Origin: an uncultured Fluviicola sp.
Lineage (GTDB): Bacteria > Bacteroidota > Bacteroidia > Flavobacteriales_D > Crocinitomicaceae
Direction: 5' to 3'
DNA: 64,000 nucleotides
Assembly: GCF_902168135.1 (NCBI RefSeq)
Contig: NZ_CABHOL010000008.1
Coordinates: 1-64,000 of the forward strand
Both the position numbers and the translations under genes were made by a program. The notes beneath the pieces were generated by a model. It did no database searches and was not told where the DNA came from. It was given only the letters and a program-made list of their open reading frames with translations. Positions 7,464 through 18,200 of this stretch are shown piece after piece. The stretch's first letter is position 1; each line of letters starts with the position of its first letter.

Positions 7464-9551
7464 CTATTGATTAATAACCTTAAACGAAGTTCTTCTGTTC
7501 TTTTGGTGCAAGACTTCACGTTCAGCTTTCACCTTAAATGTATTGATGTATGCTTCAACCAACATAACGGGTTTTCCTTCCGCGTCCAAAACTGGTTTCT
7601 TATCCGGTCCGTACAATTGGTTCGGCTGGGTTTCTCCGTATCCTTTCGGAATCAAACGCGAAGGATCAATTCCTTTGGAAACGAGGTAATCCACACATGA
7701 TTTCGCTCTTCTTTGAGAAAGGTCCAGGTTGTAAGCATCCTTTCCGCGGGCATCGGTATGTGAATTGATTTCCACGACGATGTTGTTGTTCAATTCCAGG
7801 AAGTCGAATAGTTTATCCAAAACGGCCTGGGAAGCAGGTCTTAGTTTATCGGAGTTAAAATCGTACTCAATTCCTTCGATCTCGATTTCTTCCTGGGGAA
7901 TCGGTTTTAAATAGAAATCCCTGATAATACTTGTTGTCTGGGTAATGGAATTGGTATTTAAACTCGTTGCATCGGCAAAATAGTTAATCTTCTGACCTTT
8001 AATAAACAACTCCACCCCATAAGTCAATTCCTTCTCATAGTAACCGTTTGAATCCGTTACAATGTTGTAAGAAGGAAAAACTCCGCGCACGTCTTTGAAA
8101 GTCAGTTTGACATTCGGTAAGATTTCTTCCGTGTCTTTATTGTAAGAATATCCGCTCAGATAGATACGGATCGGTTCATTGACTACTTCGTAGATATCGT
8201 AACAGCTTCCGCCATTACACGGCTCTCTGTCGCTTGAGAAGAATCCTTTGGACAAACGGGAGTCCCACATCATGTAAGCATCATCTCTTGCCGAATTGAT
8301 AGGCATTCCCAGGTTAAGAGGAACGCTAAATGCTTCTGTTTCGCGGTCGTAATGTGCTTTGAAGATATCCAGTCCTCCCATGCTTCCGTGTCCGTTGGAT
8401 GAGAAGAACAAAGTGGATGAAACCTCGTGAAAGAATGGCGTTACCTCATCCTGATCGGAATTTATCAACGATCCAAGGTTTTCACAATGACCGATCGTAT
8501 TTCCGGCAGAGTCAATTGCAATCTTCCAGATATCCATTCCTCCTAATCCTCCCGGGCGGTTGGACGAGAAATACAATGTTCGCCCATCCATGGAAACATA
8601 TGGCTGAATACTTTTATAACCCGGATAATTCACCGATGTATCCAATTTATAAGCTTCGAAGAACTTCATGTTCATCATTCGCGCCAGGTAGATATTTTGC
8701 TCGGTTTTCTTTTCTTCACTCCAACGAGTATAGAAGATCACGTTGTTATTATTAAACGATCCAGCTCCATCGTTTTGGGCACTATTCAAAGGACGCCCGA
8801 AATTCGTTGGTGCCGACCAGGTGCTGTCATCACTATTTAAAGAAACCCAATACAAATCACACAAGTATTCCGATTGTTGCTTTTCGTTCAAAATAACTCC
8901 TCCGGTTCTTGCTGAGGTAAACATTAACTTTTGGTCTTTATCGAAGTACATCGTAGCAAAATTTGCTGTTCCCTTGTTAAACACACTGGTATCAGCCATT
9001 TTCACACTAATCTCACGTGTTTTCTCGATCTCTTCCTTTGCCAGGTGACAACCCGTCATTGCAACTTGTGCAGCATGTAACAATTCAATATCGGCCTGTG
9101 GAGAGCGGATATAATCTTCAAACTGAGCAATTGCCTCATCATATTTGCTGTTATTCATGTAGCTCTGAGCCAAATAATAACTATCGTGAGGATATGCTTT
9201 TTCATCGACCGTGTTTTTCAGGTGTTTTTCTGCATTCGGGTAATCGTGTAAACGGAAATAACACCATGCGATATGGTGATGCAGGTACTCCTCCATTGTT
9301 ACACGCAGACTTGTATCCACTTCTATTTTTTTTCCGGAAAGCTTTTGGTTGCTCACCTGGATCTCGTACGGATAAGTCATGGTTGACCTTGCCACCGAAT
9401 CAGACAGGGCCAATTTGTATTGCTCAACGGCATTTGCGTAATCCAGTTTATTGAAATACTCATTACCCAAATAGATATACATTTTTTTTGATTGTGCCAG
9501 TGACATGCCGGATATCACCAAAAACAACAAGCATATGATCTTCGATTTCAT
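7464..9551 (-). CDS. PorE-like OmpA-family protein closing the PorP/adhesin operon
   Basis: 695 residues: Sec signal peptide (1-19, ending LAQ), TPR repeats (about 23-190, with AEKHLKNTVDEK and YDEAIAQFEDYI), PD40 propeller blades (about 200-470; SMDGRTLYFSSNRPGG and FFSSNGHGSMGG), a carboxypeptidase-regulatory-like domain (about 485-560) and a C-terminal OmpA domain (INSHTDARGKDAYNLDLSQR, and RRTSFKVINQ at the end). The OmpA part contains an extra loop of about 25 residues before the last strand. It is probably periplasmic, bridging an outer membrane complex to peptidoglycan. It is the last gene of the minus-strand operon, 15 bases after PorP/SprF. The order adhesin, PorP, OmpA is a recurring one in Bacteroidota. 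Confidence 0.85.
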   Translation of the reverse strand: MKSKIICLLFLVISGMSLAQSKKMYIYLGNEYFNKLDYANAVEQYKLALSDSVARSTMTYPYEIQVSNQKLSGKKIEVDTSLRVTMEEYLHHHIAWCYFRLHDYPNAEKHLKNTVDEKAYPHDSYYLAQSYMNNSKYDEAIAQFEDYIRSPQADIELLHAAQVAMTGCHLAKEEIEKTREISVKMADTSVFNKGTANFATMYFDKDQKLMFTSARTGGVILNEKQQSEYLCDLYWVSLNSDDSTWSAPTNFGRPLNSAQNDGAGSFNNNNVIFYTRWSEEKKTEQNIYLARMMNMKFFEAYKLDTSVNYPGYKSIQPYVSMDGRTLYFSSNRPGGLGGMDIWKIAIDSAGNTIGHCENLGSLINSDQDEVTPFFHEVSSTLFFSSNGHGSMGGLDIFKAHYDRETEAFSVPLNLGMPINSARDDAYMMWDSRLSKGFFSSDREPCNGGSCYDIYEVVNEPIRIYLSGYSYNKDTEEILPNVKLTFKDVRGVFPSYNIVTDSNGYYEKELTYGVELFIKGQKINYFADATSLNTNSITQTTSIIRDFYLKPIPQEEIEIEGIEYDFNSDKLRPASQAVLDKLFDFLELNNNIVVEINSHTDARGKDAYNLDLSQRRAKSCVDYLVSKGIDPSRLIPKGYGETQPNQLYGPDKKPVLDAEGKPVMLVEAYINTFKVKAEREVLHQKNRRTSFKVINQ

Positions 9552-9566
9552 AGTTGCGAATGCGTA

Positions 9567-10553
9567 TTATAGTCGTGGACAGATTTTGTAATCGGTTGGT
9601 TTTTTCTTTTTGTGTACATAGGTAAAGGAAATTTCAAACCCTCCGCGGCTCTTGGATGTGGAAGTCAATGAGGAAATATTGAAATCGTAAGCCAGCTTCA
9701 GCGTGTAAGCATCTTTTTTCATACCCAATGTGGCTATCATGGCATCCTTTGCACGGAAGATAACTCCTCCCAATACATATGCGCCGCTTCCTTTCAGGAA
9801 ATAACCTGCTTCTACTGCATAAGTTTGTTCATGAAACTTCTTTTGCTGCATGATCAACACTTTCGGAATAACATAGAATAGTTCCGTAATGTTGATACGC
9901 GTACCTAAATGTGTATACATCCGCAAGGGAAGTTTACTTTCTCTCCCGAAAAACGATTCATTGGGCTGAGTCAGGTTGAACATGGAAACACCGATAAAAG
10001 GATTTAAACGCGCCTGAGATTTCGAATAGTAATACAAAGCACTCGCATTCAACATCGGGATAAACTTGGACTGAGCACCAAAATCTTCCCCGGACACCAG
10101 GGTTTGGTCAAACTCTCCACCATTATTCAGTGTGTATTGATTATTGAAAGACAATAATTGGTACTCGATGGATTTCTGGGTAACTCCACCCTGAATACCG
10201 AAGTTCACAATATGTGTTTTGTTCTTATTCAGCGGAACATAATAAGCTGCAGAGAGCAATCCCTGCAACACATTAAAATTACCGGCTCCGGCCCTGAAGT
10301 TGTTGATTTGAACTCCAAATCCCCATTTCTTAATCGGCATATCAAAGCTGATCAAAGCCGAAGTATATGGTTTGTAGTTCACGGATTTCCATTGGGTACG
10401 GTATTGACCATGCACTCTGAAATCACCTTCCATAACTCCCGTAAGAGCCGGATTCAAAAATAACGGTGCAGCATCATACATTGATAAATGTGCATCCTGT
10501 CCGTAAGACAATCCATTCAAGAAAATGGCAAAAAAACAAATTCTCAATTTCAT
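9567..10553 (-). CDS. PorP/SprF family type IX secretion membrane protein
   Basis: 328-residue outer membrane beta-barrel candidate. The N-terminal signal peptide (about 1-18) is followed by DAHLSMYDAAPLFLNPALTG, the family hallmark (NPALTG), and FRVHGQYRTQWKSV. Amphipathic strands run to the end. In gliding flavobacteria SprF is needed for secretion of the neighbouring SprB adhesin, and PorP belongs to the T9SS core, so this protein probably handles or anchors the adhesin encoded just upstream (gap 3 bases). The family is sure; specificity for the adjacent adhesin is inference. Confidence 0.9.
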   Translation of the reverse strand: MKLRICFFAIFLNGLSYGQDAHLSMYDAAPLFLNPALTGVMEGDFRVHGQYRTQWKSVNYKPYTSALISFDMPIKKWGFGVQINNFRAGAGNFNVLQGLLSAAYYVPLNKNKTHIVNFGIQGGVTQKSIEYQLLSFNNQYTLNNGGEFDQTLVSGEDFGAQSKFIPMLNASALYYYSKSQARLNPFIGVSMFNLTQPNESFFGRESKLPLRMYTHLGTRINITELFYVIPKVLIMQQKKFHEQTYAVEAGYFLKGSGAYVLGGVIFRAKDAMIATLGMKKDAYTLKLAYDFNISSLTSTSKSRGGFEISFTYVHKKKKPTDYKICPRL

Positions 10554-10556
10554 GAC

Positions 10557-13500
10557 TTAGCGTATTAAAGTTACGTCGCCTGATTCTCTGACAACAAAAT
10601 TACTTCCCATATCAATCACAAAAGTCCAGGTGTAAACACCCAAAGGAACCGGTTCTCCTTTGTATGTTCCGTCCCATCCCACTTCGGAGTCATTCGATTC
10701 AAAAATCACCTGCCCCCAATTATTATATACTTTAAAATCTACATTTCTAAACGGTCCGCCGCGAATAATGAACACATCGTTCTCCCCGTCTCCATTAGGA
10801 GTAAATCCACTTGGAAGCACCGGAAGCAGAGCAATTGAAATTTCTTTGGAAACCGTATCGATACAACCGATATTGTCCACAATGGTCAATGTAACCACGT
10901 AAACTCCACCATTCGGATAGCTGTGGGTTGTGATTTCCGTATTATCTCCTTCTCCATCCCCGAAATCCCATTGCCAGGAAATAATATTTCCGGAAGTTAC
11001 GTCTGTGAAAGTAATATCCTGCTCAACAAGCGCCGGATTTGGCGTAGCTGTAAATGATGCTGTCGGAATTGCATGTACATCAATCTGCTGGATTACCGTA
11101 TTCGTACAACCGAAATCAGATACTGCAGTAAGGCTCACATTGTAAATTCCACTTGAAGGGAATACAAACGAAGGATTAGGCTGCGAACTCGAACCTATTC
11201 CGTTGAAATCGTAAGAATAGCTCGCTATAGTTCCGGAAGGAATGAATGACGTATTCGTGAAATTTGTCGGGTATGACTCACAGGCGATCGAAGCATTGAA
11301 CGACGGATTCGGCAAAGGATAAACGGTTACCGGCTTGATAACCGTATCCGTACAACCGTTGCTGGAAGTAACGATCATCTGCACATTAAAGTTACCCGGA
11401 CTTGTATATGCATGCTGCGGATTTTGCGCAATTGAGTTGGTATTATCCCCAAAAGACCAGGACCAGGAAGACAATGTTCCGGTATTAGCCACAGAGGCAT
11501 CTACAAAATTCATATTACTAACCTGACATACATTTGTAAAATTGAAATCAGCTGTCGGGATCCGGTTGAAAGTAATCTGGATCGTATCTCTATCCGGCGG
11601 ACACCCGAAATTAGATGTGGAAGTAAGGATCAAACTGATTGGTCCGCCTGCAACATCACCCGCTGAAGGATCATACAATCCGTTCAGATAGCCGGGTCCC
11701 GGAATAAATGTTCCTGTTCCTAATGTAGACCAGGTTCCGGTAGTATCTGCCCCAACGATATTTCCGTTCAATTGCACCATTTGGTTCTGACAGTAAGTTT
11801 GATCAGTTCCGGCATTTACCTGTGGAGGAGAAACAAAGGTCACTCGAATAGAATCGTGTGCGATCGGACAAATACCGGTTGTAGACAAAATAACATCGAT
11901 AAATCCGTTTGTGACATCCACCGGGGAAATTGTATAGAATGTATTGAGGTTGGAAGGATCTGCAATAGTACCGAAACCGGAAGTTGTCCATTGCGTTGAA
12001 AAACCGGAAGTTACCGTTCCTGTAAGGTTCAACGTTGCATTATTCGAACAGATCGAATCCATGGAAGTAATTGTTACAACCGGGAAATCGATGATTTGTA
12101 TTTCAAGACTGTCCATTACAGCCAAACAGTTTCCGTTGTTGGTCGATTCAAGGTATAACATAACCGTACCGTCTGAAATATCAGCTGTTGACAGCACGTA
12201 ATCTGCATTCAGGTTTGACTGGGAAGGTGAAAAACCTCCGGTGCCGTCTGCAGACCAAATACCGGTAGTCGTAACTCCGGTGATAATTCCATTTAAAGGA
12301 ACATTCGTTGTATTTGAACAAACCAGCTGGTCTCCGCCGGCATCAATAAATGGAGCTTCTGTAAAATAAATGACTACGGTATCCTGTTTATTGGGGCAAG
12401 AGAAGAAACTTCCCGTGGTGGTATAGAAAAGCATAACACTGTCAGATGCCAGGTCAGCCGGTGAAGGCGTGTAAGTTGTTGATGCCGATCCGATGTTGCC
12501 GAAAGCACCTCCATCCCCACCGCTCCAGGTTGCCGCTGCAGAATAGGAAAACGTTCCGTTAATCGGAACTGCTCCTACGTTGTTCTTACAGTAAGAATTA
12601 TCCGTTCCGGCATCAGCTTCCGGCGACTGGATAAATGTCACTACCATCGTATCTCTAACCGGATCACAGTTTCCGGTAGAAGAAAGTACAAAAGTCAAAG
12701 TTCCCTGCGTGTAATCCGAAGCAGAAGGAACATAAGAAGTCGCTAAATCGGTTGCATTGACAAAAGAACCTGCTCCATTAATTACTGTCCACTCACCTGT
12801 AGTTGCACCACCTTCAACGGAACCATTCAATAATACAGAAGGATCTCCGTTACAAAGCGTTGTATCATTTCCGGCTTTGGTGTATACTTTTCTGTTGAAA
12901 GCAGACATATAGTGGTAATAACATCCCGAACTTGCTCCACCGTTAATTACTCCCATTCCAAAGTATTCACTGGAGTTTGTAATTAAGTTCGATGAACCAA
13001 CCGGAATATCTGTCGTGTTGAACGTAATCTGGGCTCCGCTCCAAAACCCTCCCGTTCCGGGAACAGGGCTAAAAGCAGATCCGGGAACAAGTGTTGTACT
13101 TCCGTTCAGCGTAAAATTGTTGATTGCACTTGTGGGACAAAGCAGGTTTAAGATAAAAGTTTCTGAGTTGGTACGTGTAAAACTTACCTGGTTGGATCCT
13201 GCACAGTTAATCGGAGGTAACAATGCTTCCCCGACCTCGCATCCGAAGCCGCTTGCCTGCAACACGTATACATTCTTGTCTGCATCCACATAAGCAAGGG
13301 CTTCAGTGGCCGTCAGTACATATTTCCAGGTATCACCCTGGTTTAATAATTGTGAAAATGTTCCAAGGTTTGTTGTAACACTTACAGAAGTAAAGTTTTG
13401 AGTTGCAACAATGAAAATTCCTTCCTGGGAGTTTGCAAACATGTTTCCACGGTTCACAATGTAATTGGTACCAACCACATCTACCGGAACAATCTGATCT

Positions 13501-14258
13501 CCCATCAAATCGCGGCATCCACCACCGGAATTAGTTACCGAGTCATCCGAAACAGTCACCGCAATCGGTTTATCCGATACTACAATGGTTCCGCCAAGGT
13601 TATTCCCAGGAGTATTGGTTGCCTGGGAAACATTCTCAACAGTATAGGTCTGACCTTTGTTTAAGACGATTGAATAGGTAATCCCTACAGGATGTCCGAC
13701 CACCGTTGCTTTGGGAGTAATCCAAACAGTCGTATTATCCTCAGTTGCAACAATACAGATCATTGATTTAGGTTGTATCGGTGCATAATTACCATTTGCC
13801 CAGGTATTTTGGAAAGGACAAACAAACTCTGTTCCCAGTGCATTTTGTCCTTTCAACGAGTATGTTTCGGGATTATTGACAACTGTAACCGCCTCATAAA
13901 CTACCGTAATTAGAGTATCTGCTTCGATTTTAAGTCCGTAATTCAATACGGAATTAGCCGGTTTTGATTCCAGGGTATTCACAATTGAACTTAAAAAGAG
14001 CGAACTCAGAGAGTTTGCAGGAACAAGGAACGTAGAATCATAAGTTCCGGCAGGCTGATAAACCCGAACAGTTGTTGGTGCATTGAATGTTGATATACGC
14101 AACGCAATGGGTGTATTTCCGGCGTGGCTTGGCGTTACCCAGGGTGCAGCAAACCAAAAGACCGAGTCAATCTGACCTTTACTTTCGAATGACCCGACCG
14201 TAAAAATCAAAGCTAGCAGTAGTATTATCCGACGTAATTTCATAAGCTCTAAATTCAT
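10557..14258 (-). CDS. giant T9SS type B sorted adhesin with IgGFc-binding-like N-terminus and PKD domains
   Basis: 1233 residues. After the signal peptide comes a domain resembling the IgGFc-binding protein N-terminal region (about 30-350; DSVFWFAAPWVTPSHAG and IVVSDKPIAVTVSDDS). Next are about five Cys-containing repeats with GxWxxxGxGxF cores (about 470-890), then PKD-like domains (WSFGDNT, WDFGDGEGDN; about 900-1140). The end carries the T9SS type B (gliding-motility-associated) sorting domain, recognisable from PSGFTPNGDGENDVF to YTWTFVI. The product should be exported and attached to the cell surface as an adhesin. ATG 14258 lies four bases after the preceding stop, suggesting translational coupling; ATG 14243 is an equally plausible start for the signal peptide. 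A paralogue is encoded at 15233-18655. Confidence 0.85.
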   Translation of the reverse strand: MNLELMKLRRIILLLALIFTVGSFESKGQIDSVFWFAAPWVTPSHAGNTPIALRISTFNAPTTVRVYQPAGTYDSTFLVPANSLSSLFLSSIVNTLESKPANSVLNYGLKIEADTLITVVYEAVTVVNNPETYSLKGQNALGTEFVCPFQNTWANGNYAPIQPKSMICIVATEDNTTVWITPKATVVGHPVGITYSIVLNKGQTYTVENVSQATNTPGNNLGGTIVVSDKPIAVTVSDDSVTNSGGGCRDLMGDQIVPVDVVGTNYIVNRGNMFANSQEGIFIVATQNFTSVSVTTNLGTFSQLLNQGDTWKYVLTATEALAYVDADKNVYVLQASGFGCEVGEALLPPINCAGSNQVSFTRTNSETFILNLLCPTSAINNFTLNGSTTLVPGSAFSPVPGTGGFWSGAQITFNTTDIPVGSSNLITNSSEYFGMGVINGGASSGCYYHYMSAFNRKVYTKAGNDTTLCNGDPSVLLNGSVEGGATTGEWTVINGAGSFVNATDLATSYVPSASDYTQGTLTFVLSSTGNCDPVRDTMVVTFIQSPEADAGTDNSYCKNNVGAVPINGTFSYSAAATWSGGDGGAFGNIGSASTTYTPSPADLASDSVMLFYTTTGSFFSCPNKQDTVVIYFTEAPFIDAGGDQLVCSNTTNVPLNGIITGVTTTGIWSADGTGGFSPSQSNLNADYVLSTADISDGTVMLYLESTNNGNCLAVMDSLEIQIIDFPVVTITSMDSICSNNATLNLTGTVTSGFSTQWTTSGFGTIADPSNLNTFYTISPVDVTNGFIDVILSTTGICPIAHDSIRVTFVSPPQVNAGTDQTYCQNQMVQLNGNIVGADTTGTWSTLGTGTFIPGPGYLNGLYDPSAGDVAGGPISLILTSTSNFGCPPDRDTIQITFNRIPTADFNFTNVCQVSNMNFVDASVANTGTLSSWSWSFGDNTNSIAQNPQHAYTSPGNFNVQMIVTSSNGCTDTVIKPVTVYPLPNPSFNASIACESYPTNFTNTSFIPSGTIASYSYDFNGIGSSSQPNPSFVFPSSGIYNVSLTAVSDFGCTNTVIQQIDVHAIPTASFTATPNPALVEQDITFTDVTSGNIISWQWDFGDGEGDNTEITTHSYPNGGVYVVTLTIVDNIGCIDTVSKEISIALLPVLPSGFTPNGDGENDVFIIRGGPFRNVDFKVYNNWGQVIFESNDSEVGWDGTYKGEPVPLGVYTWTFVIDMGSNFVVRESGDVTLIR

Positions 14259-14262
14259 CCTA

Positions 14263-15231
14263 CTATTTATTCTTATCGATTTCCTTTTGGATATCTTCCA
14301 GAATACTATTATTCAATTTATCATCTTCCTCCTCTAAAGAAGGCCTGTTTTTCGTAATTACAAATGAGATACCGATCTCATGCGATCCTGCGCTGTATTT
14401 TCGCAGTTGCGTATAACTGTAGTCATACCCGTAGGTAATAGCCAACCGGTTTTTCAATCTCACCCCGAGGAAAATCCCCAAAGCATCGTTCGTTCTGAAA
14501 TTCAATCCTCCGAAGAACTTGTCCTTATATGCCAGCTGGGCCATAATGGATAGTTGGGCAGGAACCGGTTTCGTATAACGGAATAAAATGCCCGGTCTTA
14601 GTTCCCAGTTCTTTTTGATCAGGAATTTATAGGAACTCTGTATCGTATAGTGAAACTGTAAGTTCTGGTTGTAAGAATTAAAGCTTTTCCCCATAATCAT
14701 ATGATCAAGTGTTCCGCTAAACTCAAACTTATCGCTGTATAGGCGAAAACCGGCATTGACATCAAATGCATTTCCGGAATAACTGTTCCCGGTAAAGATC
14801 GGATCTCCTTCGTCGGCGATAACCGCATCGTACAAACGAACCCGGTACTGAACGAATCCCGGACGAATTCCCAATCCCAATTTCCATTTCGATTCCTTGC
14901 TAAATTTCAATTGATACCCATAATTGACGTAAATTCCGGTTTTTCCAACTAATCCCATTTGTTCGGTCAATACCTGAACTCCGTAACCGTGTTTCGCTTT
15001 ATTCTTAAAAGAACCATGGAAATTCAGGTAAAAATTGCGCGGAGCATCCTTAAATCCAACCCACTGGCTTCTATTGTAGAAACTGACTTCGTGGTAGTTG
15101 GTACTTCCCACATAAGCCGGAGAATAATGCAGTGGATTTGCAAATACATTCGTGAATAAGCTTTGCTGCTGTCCATATGAAACAAAGAACAGAGTCACAA
15201 ATAAGGTTGTAATAAAATTCTTCTTGTTCAT
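14263..15231 (-). CDS. PorP/SprF family type IX secretion membrane protein
   Basis: 322 residues, second PorP/SprF copy of the operon. Signal peptide 1-20 (ending SYGQ), then SLFTNVFANPLHYSPAYVGS and FYNRSQWVGFKDAPRNFYLN, corresponding to the family's opening NP motif and RxQW strand. Beta-barrel-like strands follow. A charged, Lys/Glu/Asp-rich tail (about 300-322) has no match in the other copy and may reach into the periplasm. It lies one base after the upstream adhesin and four before the next, so the operon consists of alternating adhesin/PorP pairs. Confidence 0.88.
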   Translation of the reverse strand: MNKKNFITTLFVTLFFVSYGQQQSLFTNVFANPLHYSPAYVGSTNYHEVSFYNRSQWVGFKDAPRNFYLNFHGSFKNKAKHGYGVQVLTEQMGLVGKTGIYVNYGYQLKFSKESKWKLGLGIRPGFVQYRVRLYDAVIADEGDPIFTGNSYSGNAFDVNAGFRLYSDKFEFSGTLDHMIMGKSFNSYNQNLQFHYTIQSSYKFLIKKNWELRPGILFRYTKPVPAQLSIMAQLAYKDKFFGGLNFRTNDALGIFLGVRLKNRLAITYGYDYSYTQLRKYSAGSHEIGISFVITKNRPSLEEEDDKLNNSILEDIQKEIDKNK

Positions 15232-15232
15232 C

Positions 15233-18200
15233 TTAATCTCGTTTTCTTAACACCATTAATACTCCTTTGTAAATATCAGGGTCGGCATTTGCATTCAATT
15301 GAATGACAAACAGGTAATTCCCATCAGGAACAGGCTCACCGTCATAAGTTCCATCCCAGGGAGTATCATAACCATCCGAAGTAAAAACGGTCTGCCCCCA
15401 CTCATTGTAAATTTCTATATGTGCATTCGGATAGGCCAATTCGAGGAAATCGAGTTTCCAAACATCGTTGGCGCTATCTCCGTTTGGAGAAATAATAGTA
15501 GGGATCAAGGTGTTGATCTCAGTTGTAACGGTATTAATTGCTACAAAACGGATCGCACTATCTGTGCACCCCAGTGCATTAGTTACTTCGAGAACAATGT
15601 AATAATTCCCGTTCCCATAATAAGTATGACTCGGGTCCATTGAATTGGAAGTAGAACCATCTCCGAAATCCCAGGAATAACTCACCGCATAATCCGATGT
15701 GTCAATGAAGTTAAATACGGCTCCGATGTTCATACCGCCGTTTGAGTTGTAGTAGAAACCTGCATCCGGAAGCGGATCTATGGTAATTGGTTCAATGATC
15801 GTATCGGAGCATCCGTTCACCGTTGAAACAATGTGTGTAATCGTATAAGTCCCGCCGCTCGCGAACTGCTGGTTGACATCAGCCATAGCCGCCGAACCTT
15901 GTCCACCGAAATCATAGAACCAGGAATTAATCGTTTCTGTACTTGCAGAAGCATCTGTAAATGCAACAGTAACCTGGTTATTCGGACAGGAGTTGGAAGA
16001 ATTGAAGTCCGCAACCGGCTTGTCGAAAACAGAAACTGAAATGGAAACGGTGTCTTTGCAGCCGTTTGAATTGGTAACAATTAATTCTACCGGGTATGAA
16101 CCTGCTGTCCCAAAATTATAATTTGGATTTTGATTTGCGGATGTTTGGCCGGTTTGGAATGTCCATGCCCAGTTTGTCAGTGTTCCCGAGCCGGGAAGTG
16201 AGAAATCCGTGAAGACATTCGGAAGTCCTTCACAGACATTTGTCCCGCTGAAATTCGCAAAAGGAGGTGCTACAAAATTTACCTGAACTGCATCCGAAAC
16301 CACCGTACATGTTCCATTGTTCGTTGATGTCAGAGTAAGTACAACACTTCCGTTAGAAACTTCAGAAGCAGAAGGCACGTATGTCGCATTCAATGCACTG
16401 GTTGAAGGACTAAATGTTCCGGAACCTCCGCTCCAAACACCTCCGAAAGGACCACCGGTAACATTTCCGTTCAACTGAACCAATGTTGCATTCGAACATT
16501 TCAACTGATTAGGACCCGCATCTACTTTAGGTGCATCATTGATAGAAATATAGATACTGTCCTCGACCGGGTTACAGTTCCCGTTTGAAGTTGATCTCAG
16601 GTAAAGCCATACAAAACCTGCCGTAGTATCAGCAACACTCGGGATGTAGGTACAATTCAACGAGCTGTTATTCGGTGAGAAAATACCTGTTCCGCTGGTT
16701 AGCCATATTCCGGTAGTAGTCGGGCCGCTAACAGTTCCCGATAAGGAAACATTCGCATTGTTTGCACATACAATTAAGGTGTCGGGACCTGCCTGCACAT
16801 TCGCCGCATTTGTAAAATTGACCATCATCGTATCCGAAACCATAGCACAGGAAGGTGCATTAGTAGATGTAAGTACAAATTGAAGTGTTCCGGAGGCCAA
16901 ATCAGTCGCAGAAGGAACATAAGTTGCATTTAAAGTTGCTGCATTGGGCAAGAACGTACCGGAACCGTTCGAAGTCCAGACTCCGGTTGCTGCGCCACCA
17001 CCGATAATTCCATCCAGCTCAATAACCGGGTTGTTTTCACAGACCGACTGATCGACATTTGCATTGACAAGCGGTGCCGGAGTAATCTCAAGATACATGG
17101 TATCTCTTGCAACCGGACAAAATCCTGTAGTCGATAAAATAATCCTGATCGGGCTGATAAGCGTATCCAAAGGACTTGGAATATAAGTATTCGGAACAGA
17201 GTTCAATCCGTTTTGGAAAGATCCATAACCATTACTTGACCATGAACCGGTCACAGCACCTCCTCCTACATTTCCATTTAAAGTGTAGCTTACATTCGCA
17301 CAAACCGTGTCATTCACTCCTGCCTGTGAAAATGCAGTTGCATAAAAGTCGGTGGTATAAGCATAAGCCGCACCTGTATTCGTTCCTCCTCCTGAAATCA
17401 CTGCCATGGTGAAGATATCTCCAAGGTTCACGATCATATTATGACTGTTTACCGGAACTTCTGCAGTATTAAAGAAAATACGTGCTGCTTTATACTGACC
17501 ACTGGTTCCGGGAACCGTTTGGAACATACCTGCAGTAATCAAAGCGGAACTTCCGTTGAGCAAAAAATCCCCCTCGAACCCCGTTCTGGTTACTAAAACA
17601 ACTCCCAATGAATCTGTGCTTGAACGGGAAAAAGCCATGTTGTTATTTCCTTTACAGTTCAAACTCGGAACAACCGCCGCACTTAATTCACACCCAAAAC
17701 CGGAAACATGATACACATATACCGGCTTGGTGGATTTGATAGAAATCAGCTGATCCGTCATAGGGATTTCCAATGTTTCGGAAGAATTGATAAGTGTAGT
17801 CGTTGTACTTACGCCCGCTACTTCAATAGTTGAGGCGTTCTGTGTTGCCAAAACGTAAATACGATCAGTGGTTGAAGTTCCCTTATAAATTGCATAGTCT
17901 GTTCCGATGGAAGGAGTCGGCACCAATTGGTCTCCGATCATATCTGCGCAGCCTGACTGAACCAGCTGCCCGTCGAAAACGGTAATGGCTATTGGGTTAT
18001 TGGCTGAAACAATAGATCCGGCAAGACTTGTAGATGCATTTACATCAACATCTCTGGCACTGTATGTCTGCCCGGCATTCAAAACCACCGAAAAGGTAGC
18101 ATTAGCCGCGTGGCCTGTAATTGCTGTTCTTGGAGTAATTAAGACTGTTGTATTGTTCAATGTCGCAACAATTTCAATTCCCGAATAAGTAGCAGGAGTT

